Origin: Mesotaenium endlicherianum
Lineage: Eukaryota > Streptophyta > Zygnematophyceae > Zygnematales > Mesotaeniaceae
Direction of reading: 5' to 3'
Length of the DNA stretch: 35,446 nt
Assembly: GCA_009602735.1 (NCBI GenBank)
Contig: WELA01012722.1
Location: forward strand, 432,014-467,459
Made by a program: the position numbers and the translations under genes. The notes beneath the pieces are model-generated. The model ran no database searches, was not told the origin of the DNA, and was given only the letters and a program-made list of their open reading frames with translations. Positions 15,560-23,862 of this stretch are shown here, in pieces (the stretch's first letter is position 1; each line of letters begins with the position of its first letter).

Positions 15560-17236
15560 TTAAGGGGTTGTTCCTGGGGCTTCAGGATCAGGAGACGGAG
15601 ATCTGGACCTAGATCTGGACAGCCCTCTAGGTCTGTCAGCTGGCCTTCTAAAGAACCCTGTTTGCTCTAAAGTTGGCCCTCGAGGAGAACGGAGGATGGT
15701 GGCCTGCTCTTCAACCACTTGGGTGTTGATTCCCACATAGACAGGCATTCCAGTAGGATGCTGAAATACATTGGCTAGAGGTACATGCCCCTGAGCGGAG
15801 GGGGAGGCTGGCATACCTCTGGCCCACCCGCGTGTCCCTCTTCTGGCACCCCTGTCCTCTGGGGATTTCTGTCTGTGTCTGCTGCCCAGTACAGTCAGAT
15901 CAGCTTCTTCCCCTGCTTGGGCAGGTGGGCTGGGGGAGCGAGCGCGGGGTCCAGTTGTCGCCATAACGGGGATCACATTCCACACACCTGATCGTGGTTC
16001 TTTAGGAAGTGCCACTGCCTGTCCCTGGGTATCCTGAGTACCTGCTGCTGATGCTTCTCCTCTGCCTTGTTCTTCTTCCTCATCCTCCTCATCCTCCTCC
16101 TCGGAGAGAGTAGGGGTCTCGTCCACTAAGTCGTCCTGCTCCCTAGTAGACATGGAGTAGTCTACCGACCTCCCTTTCTTAGGGCGCGCTGGAGGTTGCT
16201 TGGCCTTCAGCCTACTGATATCTATCCGGCCTGCATTCTTTGCCCATTTGACAAAGGCATGCTTTCCCTTAGAGAAGTACTCTCTTCCCCTCCTCCTATG
16301 TTCCTTGGTCTCTGCATTCATATTGCTCAGGCATCCATTCAGCCTGGGGTCCCAAGGGGCAATGTGAGGTGGTAGGATGAGATAGCCGTCTAGGCCATAG
16401 TGGAAGTCATCCGGTTGGGCTCGGTCACACTCCTGCTTCTTATTTGTGACGGTCATCCACCTCCAGTCTGTTGGCTGCTGGTAGTACTGGGGTCCGTGCT
16501 CAGCCTTCCTCAGTTTACACGGGAACCAGTGGGGAGAGAACATCTGCTGTCCTGCTTCCCTGGCCAAGTACTCCCAGCTCCTTCTCTCAACTTCATTGTA
16601 AGCTGGCAGGAGTGTGAGGTAGAATACCGTATCCTTAAAGCTATCGGGCCGCATGCTCACCATCCGGATGAGTCTCTGATCTCCCACTATTCCCGGTATG
16701 GGGACCGGCTTGTCCTCTGAATCATCTGCGAGATACCGGGCCTGCTCTGCTGTATAGCCCACCATCTTAGCATAATCTTCGTAAAGGACCACGCCGGTGT
16801 GTGTCTCGATGTACCTGTCCAGTGCTGTAGCTCCTTCCTTCTGTAGCAGTGTTGTCTGTTCCAGCCTGTTGATCTCCTGGGCTGCCAGCAATGCTTCCTT
16901 CAGGTTATCGAAGTTTTGGCCACCCACCACAGTATACCTGTAAGTGGCCAAGCTCTTCTGTCTGTCCGCTTCAATCTTTTTTCTTTTCTCCTCTTCTGCC
17001 GCTGCCGCTTCTTCTTGCTGTTTCTTCTGTCTCTCCTCCTCAGCCTTCCTGAGGTTTTCCGCTTCCTGATCCTTCTTCCTCTGTGCCTCTTCTGCCGCCT
17101 CTTGTTGTTTGCGGACCCTTTCTTGTTCTCTCCTGGTGAGGGACGTCGCCGCCAGCTCCTTCTGGTATTGCTCCATTGTCCTCCTGGCTTCTTCTGCCTT
17201 GCGCTTTCTGTCCTCCTTTTGTGTGGTGGGCGCCAT
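15560..17236 (-). CDS. ORF3 of the inner chromovirus, unknown protein in the env position
   Basis: 558 residues from ATG at 17236, chosen because it follows a conserved splice-acceptor motif and aligns with the ATG of the outer copy. Residues 1-95 are a highly charged Lys/Glu/Gln coiled coil. Residues about 97-345 form a conserved central domain: YRYTV, YAKMVGYT, IPGI, DSFKD, YNEVERRSWEYLARE, HWFPC, PTDWRWMT, LPPHIAPWDPRL and KHAFVKWA. An acidic run (about 379-389) follows. The C-terminal part keeps GHVPLANVFQHPTGMPVYV and ends in RSRSRSRSP-type Arg/Ser sequence. I see no signal peptide, membrane helix, protease motif or zinc site. I recognise no family. Its place after pol matches env of retroviruses, but it is not envelope-like; an RNA-, capsid- or chromatin-binding accessory role is only a guess. 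Conservation of the domain against the diverged outer copy argues for real coding selection. Confidence 0.85.
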   Translation of the reverse strand: MAPTTQKEDRKRKAEEARRTMEQYQKELAATSLTRREQERVRKQQEAAEEAQRKKDQEAENLRKAEEERQKKQQEEAAAAEEEKRKKIEADRQKSLATYRYTVVGGQNFDNLKEALLAAQEINRLEQTTLLQKEGATALDRYIETHTGVVLYEDYAKMVGYTAEQARYLADDSEDKPVPIPGIVGDQRLIRMVSMRPDSFKDTVFYLTLLPAYNEVERRSWEYLAREAGQQMFSPHWFPCKLRKAEHGPQYYQQPTDWRWMTVTNKKQECDRAQPDDFHYGLDGYLILPPHIAPWDPRLNGCLSNMNAETKEHRRRGREYFSKGKHAFVKWAKNAGRIDISRLKAKQPPARPKKGRSVDYSMSTREQDDLVDETPTLSEEEDEEDEEEEQGRGEASAAGTQDTQGQAVALPKEPRSGVWNVIPVMATTGPRARSPSPPAQAGEEADLTVLGSRHRQKSPEDRGARRGTRGWARGMPASPSAQGHVPLANVFQHPTGMPVYVGINTQVVEEQATILRSPRGPTLEQTGFFRRPADRPRGLSRSRSRSPSPDPEAPGTTP

Positions 17237-17267
17237 CCTGCACATGTAACCAGGGCACAAGTTAGTA
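17237..17267 (-). promoter_or_regulatory. Branch point and 3' splice acceptor just before the ORF3 ATG
   Basis: On the - strand TACTAAC (17267-17261) is followed about 20 nt later by TGCAG/G, with the ORF3 ATG one base after the acceptor. The outer copy has CACTAAC and GCAG/G at the same spacing (27934-27965). A matching donor could be GTAAGT in the 5' LTR (22819-22814) or the GTAAGG that overlaps the gag start. This suggests that ORF3 is translated from a spliced RNA. Confidence 0.6.
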
Positions 17268-17440
17268 GGATATGGACCTTTGTCATAGGGATTGCAGGAA
17301 GTATGTTAGTATTTAGTATAGTGGCTTCGCTGCTGTTTACCTTACAGGATGATTGCTAAAAGTTGACGTAGTTGCGATGCGCTACACATAAACGTATGAG
17401 TGTGTTTTTATCGCTCTCGCTCACTAACTGTCATATATTT

Positions 17441-17454
17441 TCCCCTCCAACTTA
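17441..17454 (-). other. Internal polypurine-tract-like motif between pol and ORF3
   Basis: On the - strand TAAGTTGGAGGGGA repeats the core of the 3' polypurine tract. It marks the point after which the inner and outer copies stop being alike. Confidence 0.7.
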
Positions 17455-17503
17455 AATGGAGACAGGACCGCCTGTCACCTTCCCGTGTCAACTGAAATGA
17501 CAG

Positions 17504-20500
17504 TTATGGAGGGACTCCAGCGGCCCGAAGGTGGAACCGTGTCAACGCCCCTTTGGCATTGGTCAAGTGGTCCTTAAACTCCCAAGTGTCCCCAGAGGCA
17601 TCGTAACCCTTCCATCGAATGAGGTATTTCATGACATATTTAGACGATCGACGGACCGAGCGAGCGTCTAAAATCTCATCGACCTCATATTCCTCAGGGT
17701 CGCCGTCCCGGACAGCGGGGACCGGTCCCGGTTGGACAGGGAACCGACCTGTGAACAGTGTATCACCTTTGATGTACGGTTCCAGGAAGGAGACATTAAA
17801 GACCGGGTGCCCCTTGTATTCAGCTGACATGTTCAGTTTGTAAGCATTCTGACCGACACGACGGACCACCGAATATGGACCGACCCAGACAGGGCCAAGC
17901 TTTTTCTTGACCACACCAGGGAGGTACAGGTGCTGAGAATGCAGTTTGACTAAATCCCCCTTGGAAAATGTCAGTTCCCGACGGTGTTGATTAGCGTATT
18001 TTTGTTGGTTTTCTTGGGCCGTGTGCAAGTTTCGTTGGACTTCTGACAGGGTGTCAGCAAACTCCTGAGTTAACTGGAGGGAGACCGGGTTGTCAATCCC
18101 TTCAGGGTGAGTTAAAGATTCCCCTAGCACATCTAGAGGAGACTTAGGGACTCTACCCAGGCTGAGTTCAAAAGGAGTTTTGCCCGTTGACGCGTGCACC
18201 GCACTGTTGACCGCAAACTGAATTTGAGGCAACAGGTCATCCCAATTATCTTGTTTTTGGTTAATATATGCTCTCAGCACCTCCTGCAGAACTCGGTTAG
18301 TTCTTTCAGTCTGCCCATCAGTCTGAGGGTGGTTTGCTGTGCTGAGCAGCTGTTTGACTCCCATTAACCCCATTAAAGCTCTCCAGAACTTAGAGGTGAA
18401 TTTTGAGTCTCTGTCTGAGATGATATTAGAAGGGAGCCCATGTTGGCATACTACATGGTTGTAAAACTGTCTCGCTGTTTCGAGTGCAGTCACTTTGACA
18501 GTTGTGGGGATAAAAATGACCATTTTTGTCAGTTTATCCACGACTACCAGTATTGAATCATGCCCGTTGGCAGTTCTTGGTAGTGAGACCACCCAGTCCA
18601 TGGATATAGTTTCCCAGCGTCCCGCTGGGATGGGTAGCGGTTGCAAGAGACCTCCGGGTGGTGTGTGCCGAGACTTATTTCTCTGACACTGGTCACAGGA
18701 CTTGACATATTTCAAGACCTCCCGGGGTAACCCCTCCCAATGATAATGTTTTGCCAGTTTGCCAACAGTTTTGGCCTGCCCCAAATGTCCACCCAGGAGA
18801 CTGTCATGAGCTTGACTCAGTAGGAGAGGCCTTATTTCCAAGTCATTAGGAATGACCAGCTTCAGCCTCCCTGAAGTGGTTTCAGTCACCCAGACCCCTC
18901 CCTTGAACTTATATCCGAGTGCAGTAGCACGACACATACCAGTAGTGGGGCTGGGCTCAAATGTTGGGTCAGAAAGGTAGGCTTTCCTAAGTTGTTCAAG
19001 GAAGGACTTTTTCACCTTTAGTGAAGTGAGTGCACACAGGACTTTATCTACAGTATGCTGACTAAAGTTCCTTTCTTGCAAGTCAGGTCTTCTAGAGAGT
19101 GTATCAGCTGGATTCAACTTCCCTGGTTTGTAGTCGATCTGGACTTGGAACTGCTCCAGCATCTGGCTCCAGCGGTTCTCCCTCCTCGACAGCTTGGACT
19201 TCTTCTGAAAGTGGGTCAGAGCTAGATGATCTGTAATCACCTTAAAAGCTTTACCATGTAAGTATGCTCTCCACTGTTTGAGTACATGAATGATAGCTAG
19301 CAGCTCTTTATCATGCACTGAGTAATTAATCTCCGCTGGATTAAATTTCATAGACTCATACAACACAGGATGCCACTCCTGCCGTACCTTACCATCCTTT
19401 GTGGTTTTGTCAGCAGGCTGCAACAAAATAGCACCCATGGCAAAATCAGAGGCATCAGTAACCACCTGCACCGGTTTGCTGGGGTCATACACGGCTAGCA
19501 CTGGGGCAGAACAAAGGGCATCTTTAAGGGTCTGGAAGGCAGCCTGCTGCTCTTCCCCCCACACATACCCGATGTCTTTCTTAGTAAGGTCAGTCAGTTT
19601 ACTGGCCTTTGTGGAATAATTCTCAATAAATCTCCTATAGTAGTTAGCCAACCCGAGGAAGGATCTAACTTCAGAGACAGACTGTGGTACTGGCCAGTCC
19701 CTTATGGTCTGGACTTTCTTAGGATCCACACTGATGCCCTCTTTACTGACAACGTGGCCTAAGAATTCAATACTTTCCTTAAAGAAATCACACTTGCTCA
19801 TTTTAGCATACAAGTGATTTTTCCGCAGAGTGTCCAGCACTTTCTTTAAGTGTTCAGTGTGCTGAGCTTCATCTTTAGAGAAAATTAAAATATCATCCAG
19901 GAAAACTTGCACAAACTTATCCAAATAAGGTCTGAAAATGTCATTCATAGCACCCATAAAGGTAGCAGGAGCATTAGTCAGTCCAAATGGCATCACGTTG
20001 AACTCATAGTGTCCATAACGTGTGCGGAAAGCAGTCTTGTGTTCATCCCCCTCAGCAATTCTGATTTGATGATAACCACTCTTGAGATCTATCTTACTGA
20101 ACACCTTAGCGCCAGACAGGGTATCAAGCAAGTCCTCGATTCTGGGTAAAGCATACTTGTTCTTTACTGTAATTCTGTTCAGGGCTCTGTAATCCACACA
20201 CATCCGCATACTGCCATCCTTTTTCTTAACAAATAGGATAGGTGCGCCGTACGGTGATTTACTGGGAGAAATGTAACCATTTTCCTCCAGCTCTGCAATC
20301 TGTGTTTTCAACTCCTCGCTCTCCAAATAAGACAAGCCATAAGTGCGTTGCCAGGGTGGCTGGCTACCAGGTAATAGATCAATCCTATGATCTACTTCCC
20401 TTTTAGGGGGTAGTCCTGGAGGCATGTTAAACACATCAGTGTACTGAGCAACAATTTTTGCAGCAGTAGGGTGCTCCGGAGGGCTTACCTTTTTCTCAAC

Positions 20501-21313
20501 CACTTCTTCAGGTTGAGGAGGTACCTCTCTTAGCAGCAGACAGAACATTCTGTCTTCCTTCTGGTTCCAGCTTTTGACGAACTCCATTGCATTCAGCAAC
20601 TTGCATCCTTCTGGAAGCCTCTTCTTTTCCTTCATTTGCCATCCACACAGGACAAGAGGAAGAGCACTGGTGGGTGCCAAGTCAGTCTGCCCATCACTGG
20701 CTCCTCTCACTTTAACTGTACCTCTGCTCCAACACACTTCAGCTTGATGTCTATTAAGCCAGGACCTGCCTAGCACGAGATCATAAAAGCCAGTGTTGAG
20801 TACCTCAAATGTAAGCGTTTCAGTTAGAACTGCAATGCCAGAACCTAACTGGACCTCAATAGGCTTGGTTATAACTCCTCCCGGGATACTTGAGGCATCT
20901 CCAAGGAATATTTTTCTATTCCCTTGGGTGACAGTAGGCAGCCTTAGCCGCTTAACTAAGTCCTTGTGAATAAAAGTATGTGACGCCCCTCCGTCAACAA
21001 ATGCCCTCACCTTCCTACCTGCAATCATGCAATGCAGTAGGATAGGGGGGACTGTCTTTTCCTGACTTTCGCATTGTTCTCCTGACGTAGCAAAGAAATG
21101 TTGGACATCAGGTGGAACAAGAGCATCCAGAGTGTGCACTCTCTGGACGTCTATATTACTGATGGTCTCCTTTATCTGTTTGTCAGGCATGCATAGTGAA
21201 TCCAGTTCAGCAGGACCCATAATACCTGCTACGAGGGCAGCTAGTGACGACTCACTATCTCTAGCATCCTCACAGTCAGTAGACTGGATTACTGACTGTT
21301 GCTGTCTTTTAAA
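17504..21313 (-). CDS. pol: Pol polyprotein of the inner chromovirus: protease, RT, RNase H, integrase, chromodomain
   Basis: Read in the -1 frame after gag. The frame is open back to the slippery site at 21313; its first ATG is at 21220 (1238 residues from there, numbering used here). Protease: FVDGGASH near 76, with DGGA in place of the usual DSGA/DTGA. Reverse transcriptase: about 300-500, with CVDYRALN and the active-site FLDD at 440-443. RNase H: TDAS near 588, E639, D664. Integrase: H2C2 zinc finger (H805, H812, C842, C845) and the catalytic D875, D936, E972 triad with 35 residues between the last two. GPY motif of chromoviral integrases near 1114. Chromodomain: about 1176-1225 ([13 protein letters not shown], then YLIRWKGY and DTWEF), which steers integration to marked chromatin in known chromoviruses. 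No internal stop or frameshift. Confidence 0.95.
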   Translation of the reverse strand, partial: FKRQQQSVIQSTDCEDARDSESSLAALVAGIMGPAELDSLCMPDKQIKETISNIDVQRVHTLDALVPPDVQHFFATSGEQCESQEKTVPPILLHCMIAGRKVRAFVDGGASHTFIHKDLVKRLRLPTVTQGNRKIFLGDASSIPGGVITKPIEVQLGSGIAVLTETLTFEVLNTGFYDLVLGRSWLNRHQAEVCWSRGTVKVRGASDGQTDLAPTSALPLVLCGWQMKEKKRLPEGCKLLNAMEFVKSWNQKEDRMFCLLLREVPPQPEEVVEKKVSPPEHPTAAKIVAQYTDVFNMPPGLPPKREVDHRIDLLPGSQPPWQRTYGLSYLESEELKTQIAELEENGYISPSKSPYGAPILFVKKKDGSMRMCVDYRALNRITVKNKYALPRIEDLLDTLSGAKVFSKIDLKSGYHQIRIAEGDEHKTAFRTRYGHYEFNVMPFGLTNAPATFMGAMNDIFRPYLDKFVQVFLDDILIFSKDEAQHTEHLKKVLDTLRKNHLYAKMSKCDFFKESIEFLGHVVSKEGISVDPKKVQTIRDWPVPQSVSEVRSFLGLANYYRRFIENYSTKASKLTDLTKKDIGYVWGEEQQAAFQTLKDALCSAPVLAVYDPSKPVQVVTDASDFAMGAILLQPADKTTKDGKVRQEWHPVLYESMKFNPAEINYSVHDKELLAIIHVLKQWRAYLHGKAFKVITDHLALTHFQKKSKLSRRENRWSQMLEQFQVQIDYKPGKLNPADTLSRRPDLQERNFSQHTVDKVLCALTSLKVKKSFLEQLRKAYLSDPTFEPSPTTGMCRATALGYKFKGGVWVTETTSGRLKLVIPNDLEIRPLLLSQAHDSLLGGHLGQAKTVGKLAKHYHWEGLPREVLKYVKSCDQCQRNKSRHTPPGGLLQPLPIPAGRWETISMDWVVSLPRTANGHDSILVVVDKLTKMVIFIPTTVKVTALETARQFYNHVVCQHGLPSNIISDRDSKFTSKFWRALMGLMGVKQLLSTANHPQTDGQTERTNRVLQEVLRAYINQKQDNWDDLLPQIQFAVNSAVHASTGKTPFELSLGRVPKSPLDVLGESLTHPEGIDNPVSLQLTQEFADTLSEVQRNLHTAQENQQKYANQHRRELTFSKGDLVKLHSQHLYLPGVVKKKLGPVWVGPYSVVRRVGQNAYKLNMSAEYKGHPVFNVSFLEPYIKGDTLFTGRFPVQPGPVPAVRDGDPEEYEVDEILDARSVRRSSKYVMKYLIRWKGYDASGDTWEFKDHLTNAKGALTRFHLRAAGVPP
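21273..21313 (-). promoter_or_regulatory. -1 programmed ribosomal frameshift signal (gag to pol)
   Basis: On the - strand: slippery heptamer T TTA AAA (21313-21307) in the gag frame, an 8-nt spacer (21306-21299), then a perfect 9-bp stem CAGTCAGTA / TACTGACTG (21298-21290 and 21281-21273) with an 8-nt loop. The gag stop TAA (21291-21289) lies at the top of the stem. Slipping back one base enters the pol frame, which is open from that point. Confidence 0.85.
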
Positions 21314-22767
21314 GGCTGGTCTTTTCTCTCGACCTTAGGCAGGTGCTTGACCGGACACTGTTCTCTGTAGTGGCCTTTCTGCTGACAATGGTAGCAAGTA
21401 GATTTTGCTGAGGCTGGTCTCGGCTTAGTCCTACCACCACCCCTTCCATAGCCACCTCGAGAGGGACCACCTCTACCTCTAGACTGAATAGCATTGTACT
21501 CATACTCATATTCATCACCCTGATTATCCTCAGCCTGGTCTCCTTCAACTGCATTGTAGGAACCGTGGGGCTTTTTGACAATCTTAGACACCAAAGCGTT
21601 ACTCTGGCGCTTGTGATTGAACTGCTGCTGATCCCAGGCGTCAGCATCCTGGATCAAGTCAGCCAGTTTCTCATACTTTTTCTCAGCAAAATGACCAGAG
21701 ACCTCGGATTTCAAGCCATACCTGAAGTATGCTATCCTATACCGTTCTGGCAAATCAGGCTGCTTCATCATGTTCTCTTGGAACTTTTGAGCAAACTCAG
21801 CAACTGAAGTGGTCTGCTTCAGTGTCAGGGAGATCATCGCATAGATAGCTTTCTCCTGCTGGTTGATGACATCAAACTTCTCATGCAACTTCTCGACAAA
21901 CTCTACCCACGTAGGGTCACCGAGTTGCCGAGCCTTACGCTCTTCCTTCCAGTAAAGCCACCAGTCTGCGGCACTGCCTTTCAGTAGCGCACCGGTGTGC
22001 CTGACCTTCTCGTAATCTTGCAGTTCTGGGTAGTTCTCCAGCCACTGCTCAACATCCGCGAGAAACTTGATCAGGTAATATTTTCTGTTTCCCTCAGGAT
22101 CATAGTCCTGGGGAGGTTTCGGCTTGGGCTTACTAGGCCCTCGGCCACCACCACTAGTGGTGTGAGACCCCAGTTGGTCTCTGTCCCGGAGTAGGGACAT
22201 TATGATTCTTTTGTCCTCCTGCTGGGACTGATACATGGTCGCCATTTGCGACTGCATCTGAACGAACAATGCTCCCAAGTCTACATTTTGGGGTGGTAGA
22301 TTAGCAAATGCAGCAGCAGCATTGGCATCTACTCGCTGAGTAGTGTCCTCAACAATCCCTCTTGCTCCTGCAGCAGCAATTCCTGCCGCATTCAGCCGGT
22401 CACGTATTTGACCTAGGGGTACATTGAGTTGTACGGCAGGAGGTGGGTTCAGAACATTGGCCCTTGATGCCATAAGTTCTTCAACAGTGCGCTCGTCAGC
22501 TGGCTGTCCTTCCCTCCTTTGTATATCTTCAGCGGCCTTTGCTACTTGTTCAGCTTCTAGTCTGGCTATCTCCTCCTCAGCTTGCTGAGCTGCGACTGAG
22601 GCAATAGCAGCTGCCTCATCTGCAGCCTCCCTAGCTGCAGTATCCGCTACTGCTTCCGAATAGGTACGGTTTCCCGCTACATGGCTTTCCGCCTGGTTTT
22701 CGACATTCTCGTTATCCTGGTTCTCCATGTCTCGGGAGTTGCTAGTTTGAGACCTTGTCCTTACCAT
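21289..22767 (-). CDS. gag: Gag of the inner chromovirus
   Basis: 492 residues. Structural protein that packages the element's RNA in virus-like particles. Residues about 40-95 are Ala/Glu-rich and likely coiled coil. The retrotransposon gag core spans about 225-365 ([33 protein letters not shown]). An RGG-rich basic segment lies at about 429-450. A CCHC zinc knuckle is at C458, C461, H466, C471 (CX2CX4HX4C). The start ATG lies 22 bases after the primer-binding site and sits in ATGGTAAGG, which also resembles a splice donor. The frame ends inside the frameshift stem. Confidence 0.94.
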   Translation of the reverse strand: MVRTRSQTSNSRDMENQDNENVENQAESHVAGNRTYSEAVADTAAREAADEAAAIASVAAQQAEEEIARLEAEQVAKAAEDIQRREGQPADERTVEELMASRANVLNPPPAVQLNVPLGQIRDRLNAAGIAAAGARGIVEDTTQRVDANAAAAFANLPPQNVDLGALFVQMQSQMATMYQSQQEDKRIIMSLLRDRDQLGSHTTSGGGRGPSKPKPKPPQDYDPEGNRKYYLIKFLADVEQWLENYPELQDYEKVRHTGALLKGSAADWWLYWKEERKARQLGDPTWVEFVEKLHEKFDVINQQEKAIYAMISLTLKQTTSVAEFAQKFQENMMKQPDLPERYRIAYFRYGLKSEVSGHFAEKKYEKLADLIQDADAWDQQQFNHKRQSNALVSKIVKKPHGSYNAVEGDQAEDNQGDEYEYEYNAIQSRGRGGPSRGGYGRGGGRTKPRPASAKSTCYHCQQKGHYREQCPVKHLPKVERKDQPLKDSNSQ

Positions 22768-22788
22768 ACAAAGAAGACTGTGATAACT

Positions 22789-22800
22789 GCTCCGATACCA
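22789..22800 (-). other. Primer-binding site of the inner element
   Basis: On the - strand TGGTATCGGAGC, one base after the LTR end. It resembles the initiator-tRNA-Met-type primer site (TGGTATCAGAGC) common in plant LTR elements, differing by one base. First-strand cDNA synthesis would start here. Confidence 0.85.
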
Positions 22801-22801
22801 C

Positions 22802-23547
22802 TGAAATGAATCGACTTACCAAATAGGCGATTAACAATTAATAAAGATCTTTATATCAGCAAGTAATCTTTATGGTATTTTCCGTTAACTGGTTAAACGG
22901 CAAAGGACAACACACTAGCAGTGAATAATACTCGTAAGTCAAATGCGAGTAAACTAGCATCAATAATGCAAATCAGTAAACTCATACATAAGCAAGGTTA
23001 GAAGACAGTGCGTATCAATGGCTTCTCGCCTTGGATTCAGATCTCTCTCAGTAAGCTGTACAAGAGAGTTGGCCTCGTTTCCGAATGCCGAACTCGAGAG
23101 CAATGCCTAGCATATGTACATGGAATGAGTTTACTGTTCAACGGTCAGTGCGATGGCACCGCCTACCCGGGAGTTAACCACGTTGGTAGGACCTCGGTTA
23201 ACCAAATCCACCGCCATCTCCCATCATCCCGAATAGCCATCCATCATGGGGATGTCATCTGGCCATTCCTCTAGCAGGTGGTACTTAGATGCATATCAAG
23301 GCAGTTCGCTGCTACCGAGCACGGAAGTCAGCTGGCTGTCAAAGAATGTGTCAGCAAGCTGACTTAAGTTGACTTCAGCCTGCTGCTTTTGGCCGAGTCA
23401 TCAAACTGATAATTATGTAAAGTCCAGCAAACTGATTATTAACTAAAGTTCAGCAGACTGACTACTAACTAAAGTTCAGCAGGCTGAACTAAATTAACTA
23501 TTATATTTAAATGAATATTATATCTACTAATATACTGATTCATTACA
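22802..23547 (-). repeat. 5' LTR of the inner chromovirus (746 bp)
   Basis: On the + strand from TGAAATGAATCG to GATTCATTACA. It is longer than the other three LTRs by about 27 bp because of a tandem duplication (23431-23456 and 23457-23482). It carries GTAAGT (- strand, 22819-22814) close to the primer-binding site. Confidence 0.94.
23431..23482. repeat. 26-bp tandem duplication inside the inner 5' LTR
   Basis: Two units of ACTGA-ACTAAAGTTCAGCAG type with two mismatches. The other inner LTR has a single unit. It adds one half-site of the CAGC/GCTG palindrome family. Confidence 0.85.
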
Positions 23548-23585
23548 CTAAGGTTGTCAAAAAGCCCTACGGTTCCTACAATGCA
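23548..23585 (+). repeat. 38-bp direct repeat flanking the inner element, right copy
   Basis: Matches 14690-14727 with two mismatches and starts immediately after the LTR end. See the left copy. Confidence 0.9.
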
Positions 23586-23846
23586 ATTGAAGGAGATCCG
23601 GTTGAGGATGATCAGGGTGATGGAGATGAGTATGAGTATAATGCCGTACAGTCTAGAGGTAGAGGTGGTTTCCCTCGAGGCGGCTATGGAAGAGGTGGTG
23701 GTAGGACTAAGCAGAGACCAGCCTCAGCAAAATCGATTTGCTTTCATTGCCAGCAGCCAGGTCACTTCAGAGAGCAGTGTCCAGTCAAGCACCTCCCAAA
23801 AGTCAAGAGAAAAGACCAGCCTTTAAAAGACAGCAACGGTCAGTAA
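23548..23846 (+). pseudogene. gag: gag of the outer chromovirus, 3' part
   Basis: Continues the outer gag after the inserted element: SYNAIEGD, an acidic stretch, an RGG-rich segment ([17 protein letters not shown]) and a CCHC zinc knuckle starting CFHCQQPGHF, to TAA at 23844-23846. The first 38 bp repeat the sequence already present at the end of the left gag part, so the two halves overlap rather than simply join. Confidence 0.88.
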
Positions 23847-23862
23847 TCCAGTCTACTGACTG
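23822..23862 (+). promoter_or_regulatory. -1 frameshift signal of the outer element
   Basis: TTTAAAA (23822-23828), 8-nt spacer, stem CGGTCAGTA / TACTGACTG (23837-23845 and 23854-23862). The single change from the inner copy (A to G) swaps an A-U pair for G-U, so the stem survives. The gag stop again lies at the top of the stem. Confidence 0.8.

Larger units (their letters stand above)
14728..23547 (-). mobile_element. Inner Ty3/gypsy chromovirus (- strand), apparently intact
   Basis: Read on the - strand: 5' LTR (22802-23547), primer-binding site (22789-22800), gag, -1 frameshift signal, pol with chromodomain, polypurine-like motif, ORF3, hairpin and polypurine tract, 3' LTR (14728-15446). 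All three reading frames are open. The two LTRs differ by a few percent by eye plus one 26-bp tandem duplication, so the insertion is younger than the outer element but not brand-new. It lies in the gag gene of a relative in the opposite orientation. Confidence 0.93.

Noticed and set aside
15560..17236. ORF3 as an env gene that would make the element an infectious retrovirus
   Set aside because: No signal peptide, transmembrane segment, fusion peptide or Cys-rich ectodomain is visible; composition is charged and coiled-coil.
16916..17359. Leu/Phe-rich + strand frame resembling a membrane protein
   Set aside because: Antisense shadow of the Lys/Glu/Arg coiled coil of ORF3; Lys and Glu codons read as Phe and Leu on the other strand.
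23511..23846. Separate small gene with a zinc knuckle
   Set aside because: It is the 3' part of the outer element's gag, and its first codons lie in the inner element's LTR.
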